A stretch of 64,000 nt of DNA from Prostheceraeus crozeri. Lineage: Eukaryota > Platyhelminthes > Polycladida > Euryleptidae. The stretch spans positions 184,862 through 248,861 of the forward strand of contig CAJQUW010006362.1 of assembly GCA_907163375.1 (NCBI GenBank), written 5' to 3'. The translations under genes were made by a program, and so were the position numbers. The notes below the pieces were generated by a model. That model did no database searches, was not told the DNA's origin, and saw only the letters and a list, made by a program, of their open reading frames with translations. Below, piece by piece: positions 10,745-22,966 of this stretch (the stretch's first letter is position 1; every line of letters starts with the position of its first letter).

Positions 10745-12018
10745 AGATATGAAACCCACAGAAAAATGCAAAATCAATTATGATCAAATCGATTCTTTGT
10801 TATGTCGGTGAGAAAATAGATCAAAATCAATATGGCGGCGTCAAAGGAGGTTCCACAACAAATGCAATGCTCACTTTGATGGATGACCTGCTTAGAAATG
10901 CCGATGATGGTCTAATCAGCAGACTATTGTTGATAGACTTTTCAAAAGCTTTCGATAGAATTGACCACAACATTCTGATCAGCAAACTTCTCAATTTAGA
11001 AGTCCCAGTGTGGTTATGTAAATGGATATCTCGTTTTCTTACTGCACGAACACAGAGGGTAAAATACCAAGATCAATATTCTGAATGGAGGACAGTATAT
11101 GCTGGCATTCCGCAAGGTACAAAACTCGGCCCTCTGGCTTTCATTTTAATGATCAATGATCTATCTGCAAATGTAAAATACGTTGATTACTGTACAATTC
11201 ATGAATCTTTGGAAAATTCTCAATGTTCCGTTTTACAATCACGAATGGATGATATAGTGCAATGGACGAAGAACAACAATATGAAACTAAATTCCAAGAA
11301 AACATATGAAATGAGAGTTAGCTTCAAAAAGAAACAGAGATCATGGGATTCAATCACCATCAATGATGAAATAGTTACTCCTGTTCAGAAAGCAAAAATT
11401 CTCGGCTTCATAATCTACCAAAATTTGTCCTGGACTGATCACATTGAAAAAATGGTAAAGAAAGCACAAATGAGAATGCATTTTATAAGTGAAATGATGC
11501 GATGTGGACTTGAAAATGAGGATATTATACGGTATTTCTGTGCTTGTGTCCGAAGCATCCTCGACTATGGTGCTCCAGTGTGGCACTTCGGAATCACCAA
11601 AGCTCAATCAATTGCTATTGAATCTGTTCAAAGACGACTGATAAGAATGATGGAACACATCCCATATGATTATCATGATTATGATTATGACCGTCTTCTA
11701 CAAAAATATTCACTGGAAACACTTAGTTCACGACGTATGAACATCTGTCGGAATTATTTTAACAATTTGCCAAAAGCTTTGAGTGAAAGAATTTCACATC
11801 GTCCACAAAAAACAGAAATATTGAGACGTAAAACAAATATCATCTTTTGTAACACCAACAGGTATAAAAACTCCTTCTTGCCATCTGCAGTACAGAACTT
11901 CTCGTAATTGATTTTTAGTGTGTATACATGTATATCTTCTCCTTTTCACTTTTTTGTAAAATGATCAGCTTCTGCTGTCTAGTATTGAATAAAACATATT
12001 ATTATTATTATCATTATT
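10745..12018 (+). mobile_element. 5'-truncated CR1/L2-like LINE with ATT microsatellite tail
   Basis: The copy starts inside the reverse transcriptase (no endonuclease) and runs through a short 3' UTR containing AATAAAAC to a tail of ATT repeats at about 11,998-12,018. A 3' microsatellite tail instead of poly(A) is usual for CR1/L2-group LINEs. 5' truncation is the usual product of target-primed insertion. Confidence 0.8.
10780..11907 (+). pseudogene. LINE reverse transcriptase fragment, 375 aa
   Basis: RT motifs in order: LLLIDFSKAFDRIDHNIL (first catalytic Asp), AGIPQGTKLGPLAFILMIND, then KYVDYCTIHES where YADD-type residues are expected, and the thumb-side LGFIIYQNLSWTDHI. The C-terminal block LDYGAPVWH and the ending CNTNRYKNSFLPSAVQNF are typical of CR1/L2-type LINEs. 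The second Asp of the YxDD box is Tyr, so this RT should be inactive although its frame is open. The first ATG is not the true start; homology begins upstream of the element's truncation. Confidence 0.85.
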
Positions 12019-13212
12019 ATAAATACATATCACCATTCGAAAGATTGCATTCGGAATGAATCACAACCTTGTCTTTATAGTGAACAAGTCATTAGAACGA
12101 GACATTTGTAAGGATAGAAAAATGAATTAATGCATGAAAAGACATTATTGACGTTCAAATTTCAAATTGCTGTTTATAGTAATGAAATTAACGCAGAGTA
12201 TTATACTTATAACACCATACAGATATACTTGAGTAAAAGTTTTCGTAAATACTTCAGTTGTTTTGATTAAAACTTGCCATTTATTGACTTATTAAAAATA
12301 CAAAGATTCATGAAAAATAAAGCAATTTGAAAATCCAAATTTTAAACTTGAATTTTTGGTATGAAGGTCTTCGAATCACTGATATTCAAAAAAGGAGACT
12401 CGAAATTTGTATAGTAGCCCTGTTTTCGAAAGTTTTATCCATCGGAACATGGAAAATTTTAATTGGGAGCCCCGGTCCTACAACATTAAAAATCGCCCGG
12501 TCCTGATAGGCCCAATCTAACAGGAATGCAACACTGCACTTTTGATGTATTAGTTTTGAGATTGATCGCATTTACAAGTATGACCATTTTTCAAGCAAAA
12601 GAGCAACAATATTAAGGTACTTACAAGTATGCTAATACAAATAATGACATCCCTGCGTTGCCTAGTTTGAAAAGCTATATTTATATTGCATAAATATTCT
12701 TCATAACTTAACTTATTTCAGGAGCTTACCGATTAATTAGCTAATAGCAGAGAAATAAACAATAATTTTGAGTTGACGTAGAGGAGAAAAAGACAAGTAA
12801 TATCGCAGAAGCATCAACGAATTAGGACCTCCTTTTCGATTGAAATACTTATGACAATATGCTGAAAATACTAATATCACAAATTTCAACACAAAATGAC
12901 TAATTTTCAGAACCTGTTTTGATGACTCAAAGTTAGTATTTCTCGTCAAGTGAGTGAAATTCATATCATGAAAAATTCAACCGATTATGTTTTTTGATGA
13001 TCAAATGCTTATTGCAATATCTCACGAAAGCCTGATCAGTTACATCAAACAGACGAAAGCTTAATCTTTTGAAATGAACTCATTCCTGGCTTATTTATTT
13101 GACTCTTCAACAAATATTTAAAATTCTGACTTTGTAGATGGCTGTTTTCAAATTCATTCAGAAAGACCAATTTATAACTCAGTAATCTTATTCAAGTATC
13201 ATTCTTTCTGAA
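12019..13212. other. No gene recognised
   Basis: AT-rich sequence upstream of the signal-peptide exon; it would contain any promoter and 5' UTR of that gene. No domain, repeat or convincing exon was seen. Confidence 0.4.
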
Positions 13213-13276
13213 ATGAATCTGTGGATAGCTTTTGGATATCTATCTCTCACTTTCTTTGCTGTCAACTTTTGTTTTG
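13213..13276 (+). CDS. First coding exon of a secreted or membrane protein (signal peptide)
   Basis: The ATG opens a textbook signal peptide: MNLWIAFGYLSLTFFAVN then CFG, with a hydrophobic core of about 16 residues and small residues at the likely cleavage point. The exon ends in phase 1 at a good donor, TTTTG|GTAAGC. The next exon at 15,293 has a strong acceptor and the same phase. The protein would enter the secretory pathway. The family is not recognised; no promoter element was identified. Confidence 0.62.
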
Positions 13277-15292
13277 GTAAGCTGACATTTATGTGCAATT
13301 TAGGTGACAATACAAATCTGTGGTACAGATCTGTATCAATTAGAAATGAAATGTAAATGATTACAATTACTAATTACGTCTTCATCATTGTATTTGATGA
13401 CAATTATTACACAGTACTCCGATATTCTTCAATTACATTTCAATTACTTAAGATACTATCGGTTCTATATAAATTGCATTTTCCACAAACTAAGCTATGC
13501 CTTCAATTTCTTTTAAACTGTTACCGGTTACGATTAGTTCAGGATTTCGTAACAATGAATTGTAACGGTACCGTAGCTGTTTTATCCACAGAATTAGATT
13601 GTTTAACCGAATCACCTTGCTAGAAGTGCAAACTGATTCAAAACAATGATGGCACATGCAGGAACCTACTAAGTGGGCAAAAAGAAATTTTCAATGCCCT
13701 ACAGAGATAGGAGAAATAGTCATGCTTCGCTTGCGGATTGCTGTGAATTCCTTCAAAATGCTCTGATCGCCACGATTGCTTCAGATTCAAAGAATTCAGA
13801 TCATTGCGCAAAAGTTTTTCTCGATTATGTTGGTCCCTCCGATCATCATTAAAAAGGTTAGCAGGCACACGAAAAAACGTTCATAAACTTCTCGGCAGAG
13901 CTTGATATTGTCTGTGTCTCTTTGCTGTGTGATCCGGTTGAATAACAGTCAGTGAAACTTCGCACAATTTGCAGTGTTTAATGCTGAACTGGCTATTTGT
14001 CCCATAGCTACGGTATTATGTCACAGATTATGCATTTAATCAGCGCTAGATGTTCCAATGTTTCCTTTGTAGTCAAACAGAAGAAGAGACCGGTCTAATT
14101 CTGTGGTTTTACCGGTAATCTATCACAACACAGAGATAGATTCATTTGCGCGTGGGTTAGTTTAGAGCGGACATAATCCTATGTATGCAATGTTATCAAG
14201 CGGTAGACATTGACATAGATATTCGTCTCTCTTTGGCTTGTGTGATTGGGCAAGCGCTCGCATTGCAGAAGTAGCTCTTTTACGAGACAGGCGCGACAAG
14301 TGAAAAGTACATACCTTTAACTCAAACTCAATGGAAATATGGAAATATTGTTCACACTACTCGACTCTTCACGACCTAAATTTGATGTAGCGTCAATGTT
14401 TCAGTTCGTCAGAATTCAGGCTTGAATTGCATTGCGTTCAATGGAAAATTGATCTTCTTGCCCTCGAGACTAGCTGGGGCCGTGACCATCAGTATTAAGG
14501 AAATTCATCTCTAAACCGATGCACGCAGACAAGGCACTTCATATCTGTGGATCACAGGAACTAGTTTTTATTAATGCATCTACTGCATGTTATACTACTT
14601 ATGAACAGCAAATAAGCTGTTATAAAAATTAGAAGGCATTCTTGATAATTATCAATTATTTATAAATGCAGTACATAGGACAAATAGAATTCTAGTTGCA
14701 GCGCGGAGTCATAGCAATATCAGTACTGGATATTTGACATCTTGGTGTCGTGTGCAAATCACGTTTTTGAAATGTTCTTTATGATTTTCAAGGGTAAATA
14801 TACGAGGTGCATATTTGTCTATAAAGTCTTAACTAAGCAAGCCATAATGGGCTATAATGGTATCAGGACTGCAATTGTGTGAATCTTCGAAAAGCAGGAG
14901 AAGGGAGAGAGAGGATGAGGTCCAAAATATTCTTCATGAAATATGCTGGTGTTGCAGATTGTCAGAAACAATTTTTCTCTCTGATAAAGATATTGAATTT
15001 ATTTGCTACTAATGATGTGGTAGTCAATAATATATAGAACACAATCTATCTTGTAACAGAATTAGAGAAGTAGACATCTTTGTTTGATATTTTGTCTGTC
15101 TATTGTCTTATATTGTCTGTGGTTATTGCCTGATCAAATGGCTGTCATTTAGCTGTGAGCAGTCTGGTGAGTACTGAAAATATACATGAAAATGAGAAAT
15201 TCATTTGGTGCTGCTGTAGTGCGTATAAAGCATTTATCGAACTCAATAAATATTTTCATGAAATCTCTCACGCCTAAATCAATGTTTTTCAG
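13277..15292 (+). other. Probable intron
   Basis: A 2.0-kb interval bounded by GTAAGC and a TTTTTCAG acceptor that joins two phase-1 exons. No other coding feature was recognised inside it. Confidence 0.5.
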
Positions 15293-15448
15293 GATGCGAA
15301 CGGGAAACTGCAGATATCCTTACAAGACGAATTGCGTACAGTGAATACTTTCAAGGAAGTTTGACTGCTGCAGAAAATCACTTTATTGTATTGGAAAAAG
15401 TAATCATTTCCACCGGATATTTCGCTTTAGCTTACTTCAATCGCCCCG
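15293..15448 (+). CDS. Second coding exon of the same protein
   Basis: A 156-bp exon between GTTTTTCAG| and CCCCG|GTAAGG, phase 1 at both sides, so it joins the signal-peptide exon without a stop. It encodes CERETADILTRRIAYSEYF, then GSLTAAENHFIVLEKVIIS and TGYFALAYFNRP. Cys is the first mature residue. The moderately hydrophobic end (VIISTGYFALAYF) could be a buried strand or helix. No family was recognised. No later exon with a matching phase was found on the plus strand, so the gene is incomplete here: either its other exons are too diverged to spot or the locus has been disrupted. Confidence 0.6.
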
Positions 15449-16184
15449 GTAAGGGAATTCATGAATAGTTTGCGTGATTGTTGTCTACACCATAGAGCAT
15501 GCAACCAAGTTGGGATACCGGGCGCGAAAAGGCTCGCGGGCCACCAATTTTAAAAGGCAGTGGTATAGGTTTAATATTTTTTCCGCACTTTCAAGTGCAC
15601 ATGTGGGCTGCTGTACGTTCATCGTATCACATAACAACATTTTACATGTAAATGTATACAGCAGCAATACACGCAATTAATTTGTTTAATATTGAGGAAT
15701 CATAATTTACTTCCTACATTTCATATAAGTATTGAAGAGCGAAAAGGCCCATGACAAATCATGGAAGACTTTCTTTTGTGTAATTAAACGGTAATTTGAC
15801 TATTTTGATAATTTCACCGACATACCTGATTTCATCGAAAAACAGTGAAAATCAGTCAAGGTCTAATTAATATAGCCTCTTTCTAAGTTCATTGAGCCGT
15901 GGTTTATTACGTAGAGAAACAGGCTCAGCAGGGCATCGAATACTATGTGACCTAGCATAAACTCGCGCAGATCATGAACATTGTACTCTTACACGAGAAG
16001 ATAATTATTACGAAAGGAGCATGGTTGGATGATTCGAATGTGATTTTTTTGTGCTATCATATTGCTCATTTAGCTGTTAATTCATGGTTTTGCAAATTCT
16101 AAAGTGGATCCCTCACCCTTAGAAGTACCTCCCAAAGGTCGAAGTCGAAGTGAGTCATTTTCACATCATCGATTCAAATAATAC
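15449..16184. other. Intron or intergenic; possible hAT left end near 15,494
   Basis: No gene seen. Near 15,494-15,555 the sequence AGAGCATGCAACC followed by GCTCGCGGGCCACC resembles the terminus at 16,904 (GGTGGGCAAC ... GGCCCGCC) and could be the true left end of a larger hAT-type element. Confidence 0.35.
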
Positions 16185-16904
16185 CCGCGGGCCACTTTAG
16201 ATATGAGGGCACTTATGGGTTATCTCCCCCCACGTTTTCAAGTTTGTCTAAAATCCGCAGAAATGAATAAATCGTCACAAAACTTTAAGCACAAGTAAGT
16301 GAGGTTATTCTCTACCCACATGCACAAATTTAGGCAAATCGGACAAATACTTTTTGCATTAGGAGCAATAACTTGAAGTGCAGCGATGTCTGCTAATTGA
16401 TCTGACTTCTTCTGACCTCATCGTCTGAGCCGAAAGCACTTGAGGTCAACAAAGTCATTTCCCGATAAATCGTGAAGCGATGATGACCAGGCCACATCCC
16501 TACACTAACATTTTCAACTTAATGAAGGTGTGGCAGGGTAGTGGTCGTGGGGAGATTTCAAATAACAGTGGATGAGACGAAGAGAGAGAGGGAGAGAGAA
16601 CAATGCACACACGAGTAACAATAATGCGCCGAACAGACGAAGTCAGATCAAGCTGCAGACTTCGCTACACTTCACGTGATCGTCTCTCATGCAAAAAGTA
16701 CTTGTCCGATCTGCATAAAATTCTGCATGTGGGTAGAAAATATGCTTAAGTACATGTACCTGAAGTTTGGTGACGATTGATTCATTTTTGTAAATTTTAG
16801 AGAAATTTGAAAACCTGGAGGGGGAGATAGCCCATAAGTACCGATATGAGAAGCGGTGGCGGGCCACCCAACATGTCACGGCGGGCCACGCGTTGCCCAC
16901 CACT
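16185..16904. mobile_element. hAT-like foldback element with long inverted repeats
   Basis: Arms of about 230 bp at 16,185-16,420 and 16,640-16,880 are inverted copies at roughly three-quarters identity by eye (shared words: CTACCCACATGCA, ACTTTTTGCAT, ATCTCCCCC). The right end in inverse reads GTGGTGGGCAACGCGTGGCC, a style typical of hAT non-autonomous families. The centre contains a GA-rich simple repeat near 16,575. It has no coding capacity. A left terminus further out (about 15,494) is possible. Confidence 0.5.
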
Positions 16905-18391
16905 AGACTACGGCATTAGTCAAGCGAGGGAAATCAGTGACGAAGAAAATACTGCATCATTTCATCACGAAATGAAAAATTTTCCGGTCAGAATAGAGGG
17001 ATAGGATTCCGACTTGAAATAATCTGTTTTCGAGGCATTGTTCGTCATTCGGCAGATGCTCATCAAATGCATGTACTCTCGGATCAAATGTTTCTTTATC
17101 TCATATTCATGCTGAATATCTCCGAACTCTTCTAAACTAATAAATCAATTGATCTTCGTAAATTCTTCTCATATGTACGCAAGAGAAGGAAAGATCACTT
17201 CGCATTGTCCGGTGATAGTGTTTTGATTGATCTTGGTTCTCAAATTGAACGTGTGTAGATGTGTAGATCTGTGTAGAATGTGTAGATGTGTGAGAATGTG
17301 TAGATGATAGAGCACAGTCAGTACTAAGTATTAATTACATCGCCAATCTGACAGCCGTTTCGAATTTATTTCTTTTTATTGAATGAGAGCCCTTTGTTGC
17401 ACACTGTATTGAAGAAATTGTCAAGTAGTTGACTGTCATATGATATGTATAGGATATCAAACGATATTTGAAAGCATTATCAGCATAACAAACGACGGCC
17501 GCAGGCCGGACTTAGTTATATGATAATTTTTGAAAATATCGTATGATATCTATCATACCGCATAGTTTTACCTGTAATTCGGAGTGTGATATCTGATGGT
17601 TTCCGTTTGTTACATAGAAATTAAAAATACCACAGAAAGTCCTAGAATGGAAATTGCATGAAAATTATGGCACACTCCGGGGGAACTTAGTTGGGGCAAA
17701 ATGTAAATTGTACGAGCTGGTTTCTTTGTTGTCTGATTAACATTTATGTTTATGAAGCCAATTTGTGATCTGGATTGTTGCCCCTTGTCCAAAGATCATG
17801 TACACAAAAGCAATAAAGAATTGACGAAATACTGCGGAAACCATCATAACGGAAACCATCATCAGCGGAAAATATCATCACACTATATTACATAAGTCAT
17901 TCAATGATTAATTGAAAAGTTCCAGCGACATTTTATTTGTCTGAGAAATGATTGTAGGTAAAGAAACTCTCAATGTGTTTACTCCAGAAAAGCACTAGGT
18001 TTCTTTACCGCTTGAAGGAGAAATTATCCAATAATTAGAATTCTATCTGTGAATTCTTCAGATGTTCTTAACCAGTACAGCGACCACTTTCAGTTACGAC
18101 TGTGAACCAAATTTTAATTCACATTCCAGTATTGAAAAATTGGAAAATAGTTGTCAGTGACTGCTACAAATAGACACAGCATATTAATCCACGGAATAGT
18201 AGGTTATTTCACATGAAACAATGCCGCCATCTCACTTAAAATTCTCTTCATGAAAATCCTGTAATTTGCTGTCAACAGCCAACTTGACAAATAGTTTGAC
18301 TATGATACCGTACAATGTTTTAGATCGAATATGATCTACAAACCATAGATTTTTCCATGTGCCATTATTGTACATCAAACTTCCATTCTAG
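16905..18391. other. No gene recognised
   Basis: AT-rich spacer holding one minisatellite (about 17,251-17,308) and a local inverted sequence near 17,460-17,560 (ATATGATA words around GACGGCCGCAGGCC). No exon or domain seen. Confidence 0.4.
17251..17308. repeat. GTGTAGAT minisatellite
   Basis: About six tandem, slightly varied copies of GTGTAGATGTGTAGA-type units. Confidence 0.75.
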
Positions 18392-18393
18392 TA

Positions 18394-20836
18394 CAGTCGA
18401 ACCCGCATATAAGGAAGTGCGTGGGATCAGCAAAAAATGTCCTTATAAGCGGGTTGTTCTTACATGCGAGGTTTCTGTAAATTTAATATTTGAGCTCCTT
18501 TCAATGAAGAGATGAGTAGTAAATATAATATGTGTAATGTTTGGTTTAATCAGTGAGATTTATTAAGTACGTTCTATACTATTTTTCAATTTTGAAAGTA
18601 TTTTTTGCTGTGTTATTGTAATCTGCAACAGTATGCGCAATTACATGCATGCAAATTTCATTACAATTGTGATGACAAAATGATAATGCCCCCATGATTA
18701 AACCTTTCATCCTAGCTGAATTCTATATATCAAAAACTCAGTATCCAATTAGAACATAAAAATTGTTTGAATTGCAAATATACACAATGCATGTAAATTA
18801 TTTGCGAAGTACAGAGATTAGAACAATCATAAAGGAGAAAAGAAGTCGGTCAATTTCTTTTGTGTACCTTTACAACTGGAAATTTTCACTAAATCACGTT
18901 CCAAGTCGTCAAGGCGATTCATAGCAAAAGACACACTTGATTGTTGATCAATGAAGATGCTAATTTGATCAACACACTCTAACACTGTAGCAAATGACAC
19001 TGGAGCAACAACTTCCGTAATACTTTCACCATCGCTTTCGTCATGTTGATCGTCACTACCAATATTGCAGCAAATTTAATCACAAATTTCAGTGTCAGTC
19101 ATAGATCCATGCGTTTCGCAAAGGAGATCAAGGTTAACAAAATCCATGAAATCTTTTTTCTCCAGACCTTCGGGCAATTCACTCACATCAAGCTGGTTCG
19201 TTGACCACAATATCTGGCGAATGCTCTTTCACGGCAAATCCGGCCTTTCTAAAACAATTTTGAATTGTCTCTGGTCTGACAAGTCACCAACCTTGCTTCA
19301 GCACGTGCATTGCTGCAAGCTGCCGACGACAAATGTTCTTTCGATAATACACTTTAGTACAGTGAATGAATCCCTGGTCGACCAGTTGAACAAGAGAAGT
19401 CGTGTTTGTGGGTAGGAAGATAATCTCTATGTTTCTCAGAGAAGTTCCAGAATACTTATGACATGTCGCGTTGTCGCAAAGTAGAACAACTTTGCGGGTC
19501 AGACTTCTGTCCCATTGCGCCAATATTTGATTCCAGATGGAACTTGTCATCCAAGCCTTGGTGTTATTATAATATGGCAGAGGAATTGGTTCTTATCACT
19601 GCCATCCTGGTTTGTTAAAAACAGGGCCGTTATGCGGTCTTTGGGAACTTTAGTAGATGTGGGCTTTGAGCCACCAACAGCCATAGTTCCTGAGGGGAGG
19701 GCTTTGTAGAATAGCGCAGACTCATCGGCGTTATAAATGTCACAGGATGCATAGTTCCTACACAAGTTCGGTAGCACATCATCCACCCAGTTATTAGCAC
19801 CTTCAGTGTCTGCAGATGCTCTCTCTCTCTCTCCTTGCATCTTTTGAAAGGTTATGTTGTTGGATGTCTTCCACCTTTGCAACCGTCCATTGTTAGGTTC
19901 AAAATCTACATTCAATTCTTGAGCAAGTATCTTGGCTTTTCCATTATAAGTGGACCACTTATAGGAATACTTGAAGCTCGAGCTTGGTTAAACCACAATG
20001 TCAAGGCATTGTTGACACTTTCGTAATTACTAGGGCGGAAGCGCTTGGAGCTTAAATTCTTGTTTTGAAATGCTTCGTTTCGGAGTTGGGCGTCTTTAAA
20101 AATTTCGAAATTGAAGAAAGTCCGATGCCATATTCCTCGCAAATTTGATTCCTCGCTTTCACCTTTCCATTTAATGGATCGATGATGATCAACTTCTCTT
20201 GGACGGTAAGGCATTTACGCTTGTTAGACATCGTTGGCTTGAATGACAGCACTTCGGAGATGGCGAAATCAAATCGAGGTTTTGTGATTGCAACGCTAAT
20301 TCGTAATGTGTTGCTCTGCTTTGCTTTCCTCCTAGATATCTTCTGTCGTGTCAAGCCAAGACAACATTGTTTTGGATTGTTGTTTTGAATTTTCAAAGGC
20401 TGATTCAACAATTGCATTCATATGTAACTACAACCATGGATATCTGCTACAACAATCAAATCATGGATATCTGCTAAAATGAATCATGGATATCCATGAA
20501 TGAATAAAGAAAATTGCAAGGTATAGATAGCTACAGAGACAGTATACATGTGGTAGTCTATACTGTCTACGGATAGTTGAAATCATAGAAATGCTTGACA
20601 AACAACCATGTCCCCACTGACGGGTAGTTCCTAATATAAGGGGCTTTATTGTGAAGTTTTACTGTGGATGGGATATGAAATGCCCTTCCTTAGAGCCGAG
20701 TTGTCCTTACATGCGGTTTCCTTATACGCGGGGCTGATTGCGCATAGATAAATTGAAGTGTGAATGGGATGCACAGATATGTTCCTTATAAGCGGTTTGT
20801 TCTTACATACGGGGTCCATATACGCGGGTCCGACTG
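18394..20836 (-). mobile_element. Tigger/pogo DNA transposon, broken
   Basis: The inverted termini CAGTCGAACCCGCATATA (left) and CAGTCGGACCCGCGTATA (right, in inverse) are flanked by TA at 18,392-18,393 and 20,837-20,838. Both the TIR style and the TA duplication fit the pogo group of Tc1/mariner. Subterminal copies of a CTTATAAGCGGTTTGTTCTT-type word recur near both ends. The transposase gene inside (minus strand) has several breaks. Confidence 0.9.
18827..20231 (-). pseudogene. Tigger/pogo transposase (CENP-B/jerky-like), several breaks
   Basis: In order on the minus strand: a CENP-B-type helix-turn-helix (MSNKRKCLTVQEKLIII), a second DNA-binding region (NALTLWFNQARASSIPISG), then the DDE core with first Asp in DIYNADESALFYKALPSG, second in KVVLLCDNATCHK and third in TSLVQLVDQGFI. 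The tail is acidic and ends GTQKKLTDFFSPL, which fits a PCNA-binding QxxLxxFF box as known for pogo transposase. The coding sequence changes frame about four or five times. It is a decayed copy; product length would be typical (about 460-480 aa). Confidence 0.88.
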
Positions 20837-20838
20837 TA

Positions 20839-21868
20839 TGTTATTATCTACTTCTATGCGTTTGTTATGTACATAATATACGCAATGTATTAAGCAATAG
20901 CCATGGATTTCTTAAAGCTATAGAAATCCATGCAGAAGTCCATGGAAATATCCAAATCCATTCATTTCCATTCGTGTCATCTAGCGCATGCACACCGCGT
21001 GAATTTTCATCAATTCTTTCTATACCACCACATTAATGATGTCAAAATATTGTTTTTTAACTTACTATTCAGATCCCAATAACATGCATGGAAAGCAAGA
21101 AATTTTTTGAATCTCGACATTCTTGAAAAATAAAATGACATATTGTCATATTCAATATAACTTGACTCAAGCTTGATAAAATGCATAAATGGTCCGTATG
21201 AATAAATCAATGATCCGTCTCATTCTGATGGCATTCAAAGTTTGTCAACTAAAAATTGTGCATTTATTTATGACTTCCTCTGTGAAGAAGAATGAGTGAA
21301 CTTACAGCAGCATCAAGAATCAAACATGGCCTTGAGGGTTGCTCAAAATTTTGTAACAATTCTTTTATGTGCTTATAGCGACACACTAACAAACCTTTTC
21401 CGTTGAATACCCTCTCTTCAAGCTGTGTATATGTGATATTTAGTCATTTAAGAATCCATGCAAATTTCCGTGTGATATTTTTTCATATACTACACTGAGA
21501 TTACTGGGCCTTATTGCATACGCAATTCTACCTTTCTTACGCATGCGTAGCAGTTCTCCTAATCAGTAGGTGGCATTCTGGTACGCAAATGACTTTTTCG
21601 CGCAATCTATTTTAAGGAAGAAAAAACTTGACGTCACATGGGATGTGATTCCCTTGGGAGTGACACAAGCATTTAAGAGTACCAGACCTTTTTTACGCGT
21701 ATGACCTCATGGTCGCATGAATAAGCTTCTATAAAGCTATTGATTTTGCACGAAGTATAATATACGTTCATGCATCTACTTCTTTAAAGCAGGGGTATAA
21801 TTAATTATAATACACTTCAACACATTTGAAAAGAACATGCAATAACAATGACAATTAGAAGTGTTGAT
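20839..21868. other. No gene recognised
   Basis: Downstream of the membrane-protein stop codon; it should contain that gene's 3' UTR on the minus strand. Short frames here show no domain. Confidence 0.4.
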
Positions 21869-22171
21869 TTACGATTCCTTTCTCTCAAGTGTCTTTCGAA
21901 CTCTCAGTAATCTTGCGATTTCTTTTTTAATACTTAACACGTACTTCGAACCAATGTAGTAACTTAAGAAAATGTATGTGAAACAAGTAGAATTGCTGAT
22001 CAAACCCAAAGTAAGTATATAAGGGAAGTATGGAATCAATGGTTGATTTGTGGCGACAGCTATGATATTACTTTTTCGCCAGCGCTTATAAGCAGTTTGA
22101 TATGATATCCGAATTGATAACAGAAGGATATTGAAATATATGACGACACTGAATGGAAAGCTATGATCAAA
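21869..22171 (-). CDS. Terminal exon of a multi-pass membrane protein
   Basis: An open 100-residue segment with stop, lacking its own ATG and opening right after an acceptor (TTACATAG|TTTGATC). It shows one hydrophobic segment SFPFSVVIYFNILLLSIRI, a basic loop KRWRKSN, then a longer hydrophobic segment PYILTLGLISNSTCFTYIF running into a basic tail SIKKEIARLLRVRKTLER. This resembles the end of a rhodopsin-like receptor (NSxxxFxYxF, then an amphipathic basic helix), but no diagnostic NPxxY is present, so the family stays open. It reads in phase 0 from the upstream exon at 22,396. Confidence 0.45.
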   Translation of the reverse strand, partial: FDHSFPFSVVIYFNILLLSIRISYQTAYKRWRKSNIIAVATNQPLIPYFPYILTLGLISNSTCFTYIFLSYYIGSKYVLSIKKEIARLLRVRKTLERKES

Positions 22172-22395
22172 CTATGTAACTACGAATGCTGATATAGCTT
22201 TAGCAGCTGTGCATCTATAAGTTTGTTCATCTGACATAGAAATTAACGATTTTAGAGTCATTAAGAAAATGACACCCGATCTTTTTATACATCATTATGA
22301 ATCTAATATGTCAATTTTTATATCCCTTCTTTATTATGACAAAGTGTCATACATTAGGATTAATTGTTTTTGTCTGCCAAATAACTCTGAATTAC

Positions 22396-22458
22396 CTTTT
22401 TTGAGATGCCAGGCGCATTCGATCGTGCTTCATGACTGCGATTGATGATTGTTTTTAT
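22396..22458 (-). CDS. Upstream exon of the same membrane protein
   Basis: A 63-bp exon, phase 0 on both sides, between a strong acceptor (ATTTATCATTTCAG|) and donor AAAAAG|GTAATT. It encodes IKTIINRSHEARSNAPGISKK, a polar basic loop. Other frames are closed by stops. Earlier exons were not found; the THAP/P pseudogene occupies the next 3 kb upstream. Confidence 0.45.
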
Positions 22459-22966
22459 CTGAAATGATAAATAGCGTATAAAGAAACGTATGAAATTGAG
22501 AAAATTAAAGGCATGGTACTGGGTGCCCCTGAATATCATTCAGTATTATCCACTCATCGGTGGGGGTATCACCGGGTGCCAACCGGCTCATTGTCGCCCA
22601 GTTTTGCTTCTCATTAAAGAAACATTTGTGATGAACAGAACTGGACGGTATAATTTCAAGAAAACTTAATGATAACATAGCAAATGATTCAGCAATTTCA
22701 GTCCAATAAAGATTATAGCATGACAAGAGCATGACATGAATATAAATAGCACAAAACAAGACATTAAGCAGATAAACATATGTATAATGCAATAATGTGT
22801 AATATAAACATTCTAACGTTAAATGTGCTAAATGATAAATGATAAAACCTAAGAACTCATAGAGAATGGTGCGACAAATCGATTGTGAGATGATTGAAAC
22901 ATGAAACACCTATTAAATAAAATACGAGGTATGTGATAAACATTCTGAAAACAGAAATATTCATTT
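22459..22966. other. No gene recognised
   Basis: A 134-codon open frame on the minus strand (22,505-22,909) ends WIILNDIQGHPVPCL, but its hydrophobic N-terminal part looks like chance and no splice context supports it. Confidence 0.35.

Noticed and set aside
22505-22909. 134-codon minus-strand open frame
   Set aside because: Low-complexity hydrophobic first part and no family; left unannotated although its last 35 residues look more protein-like.
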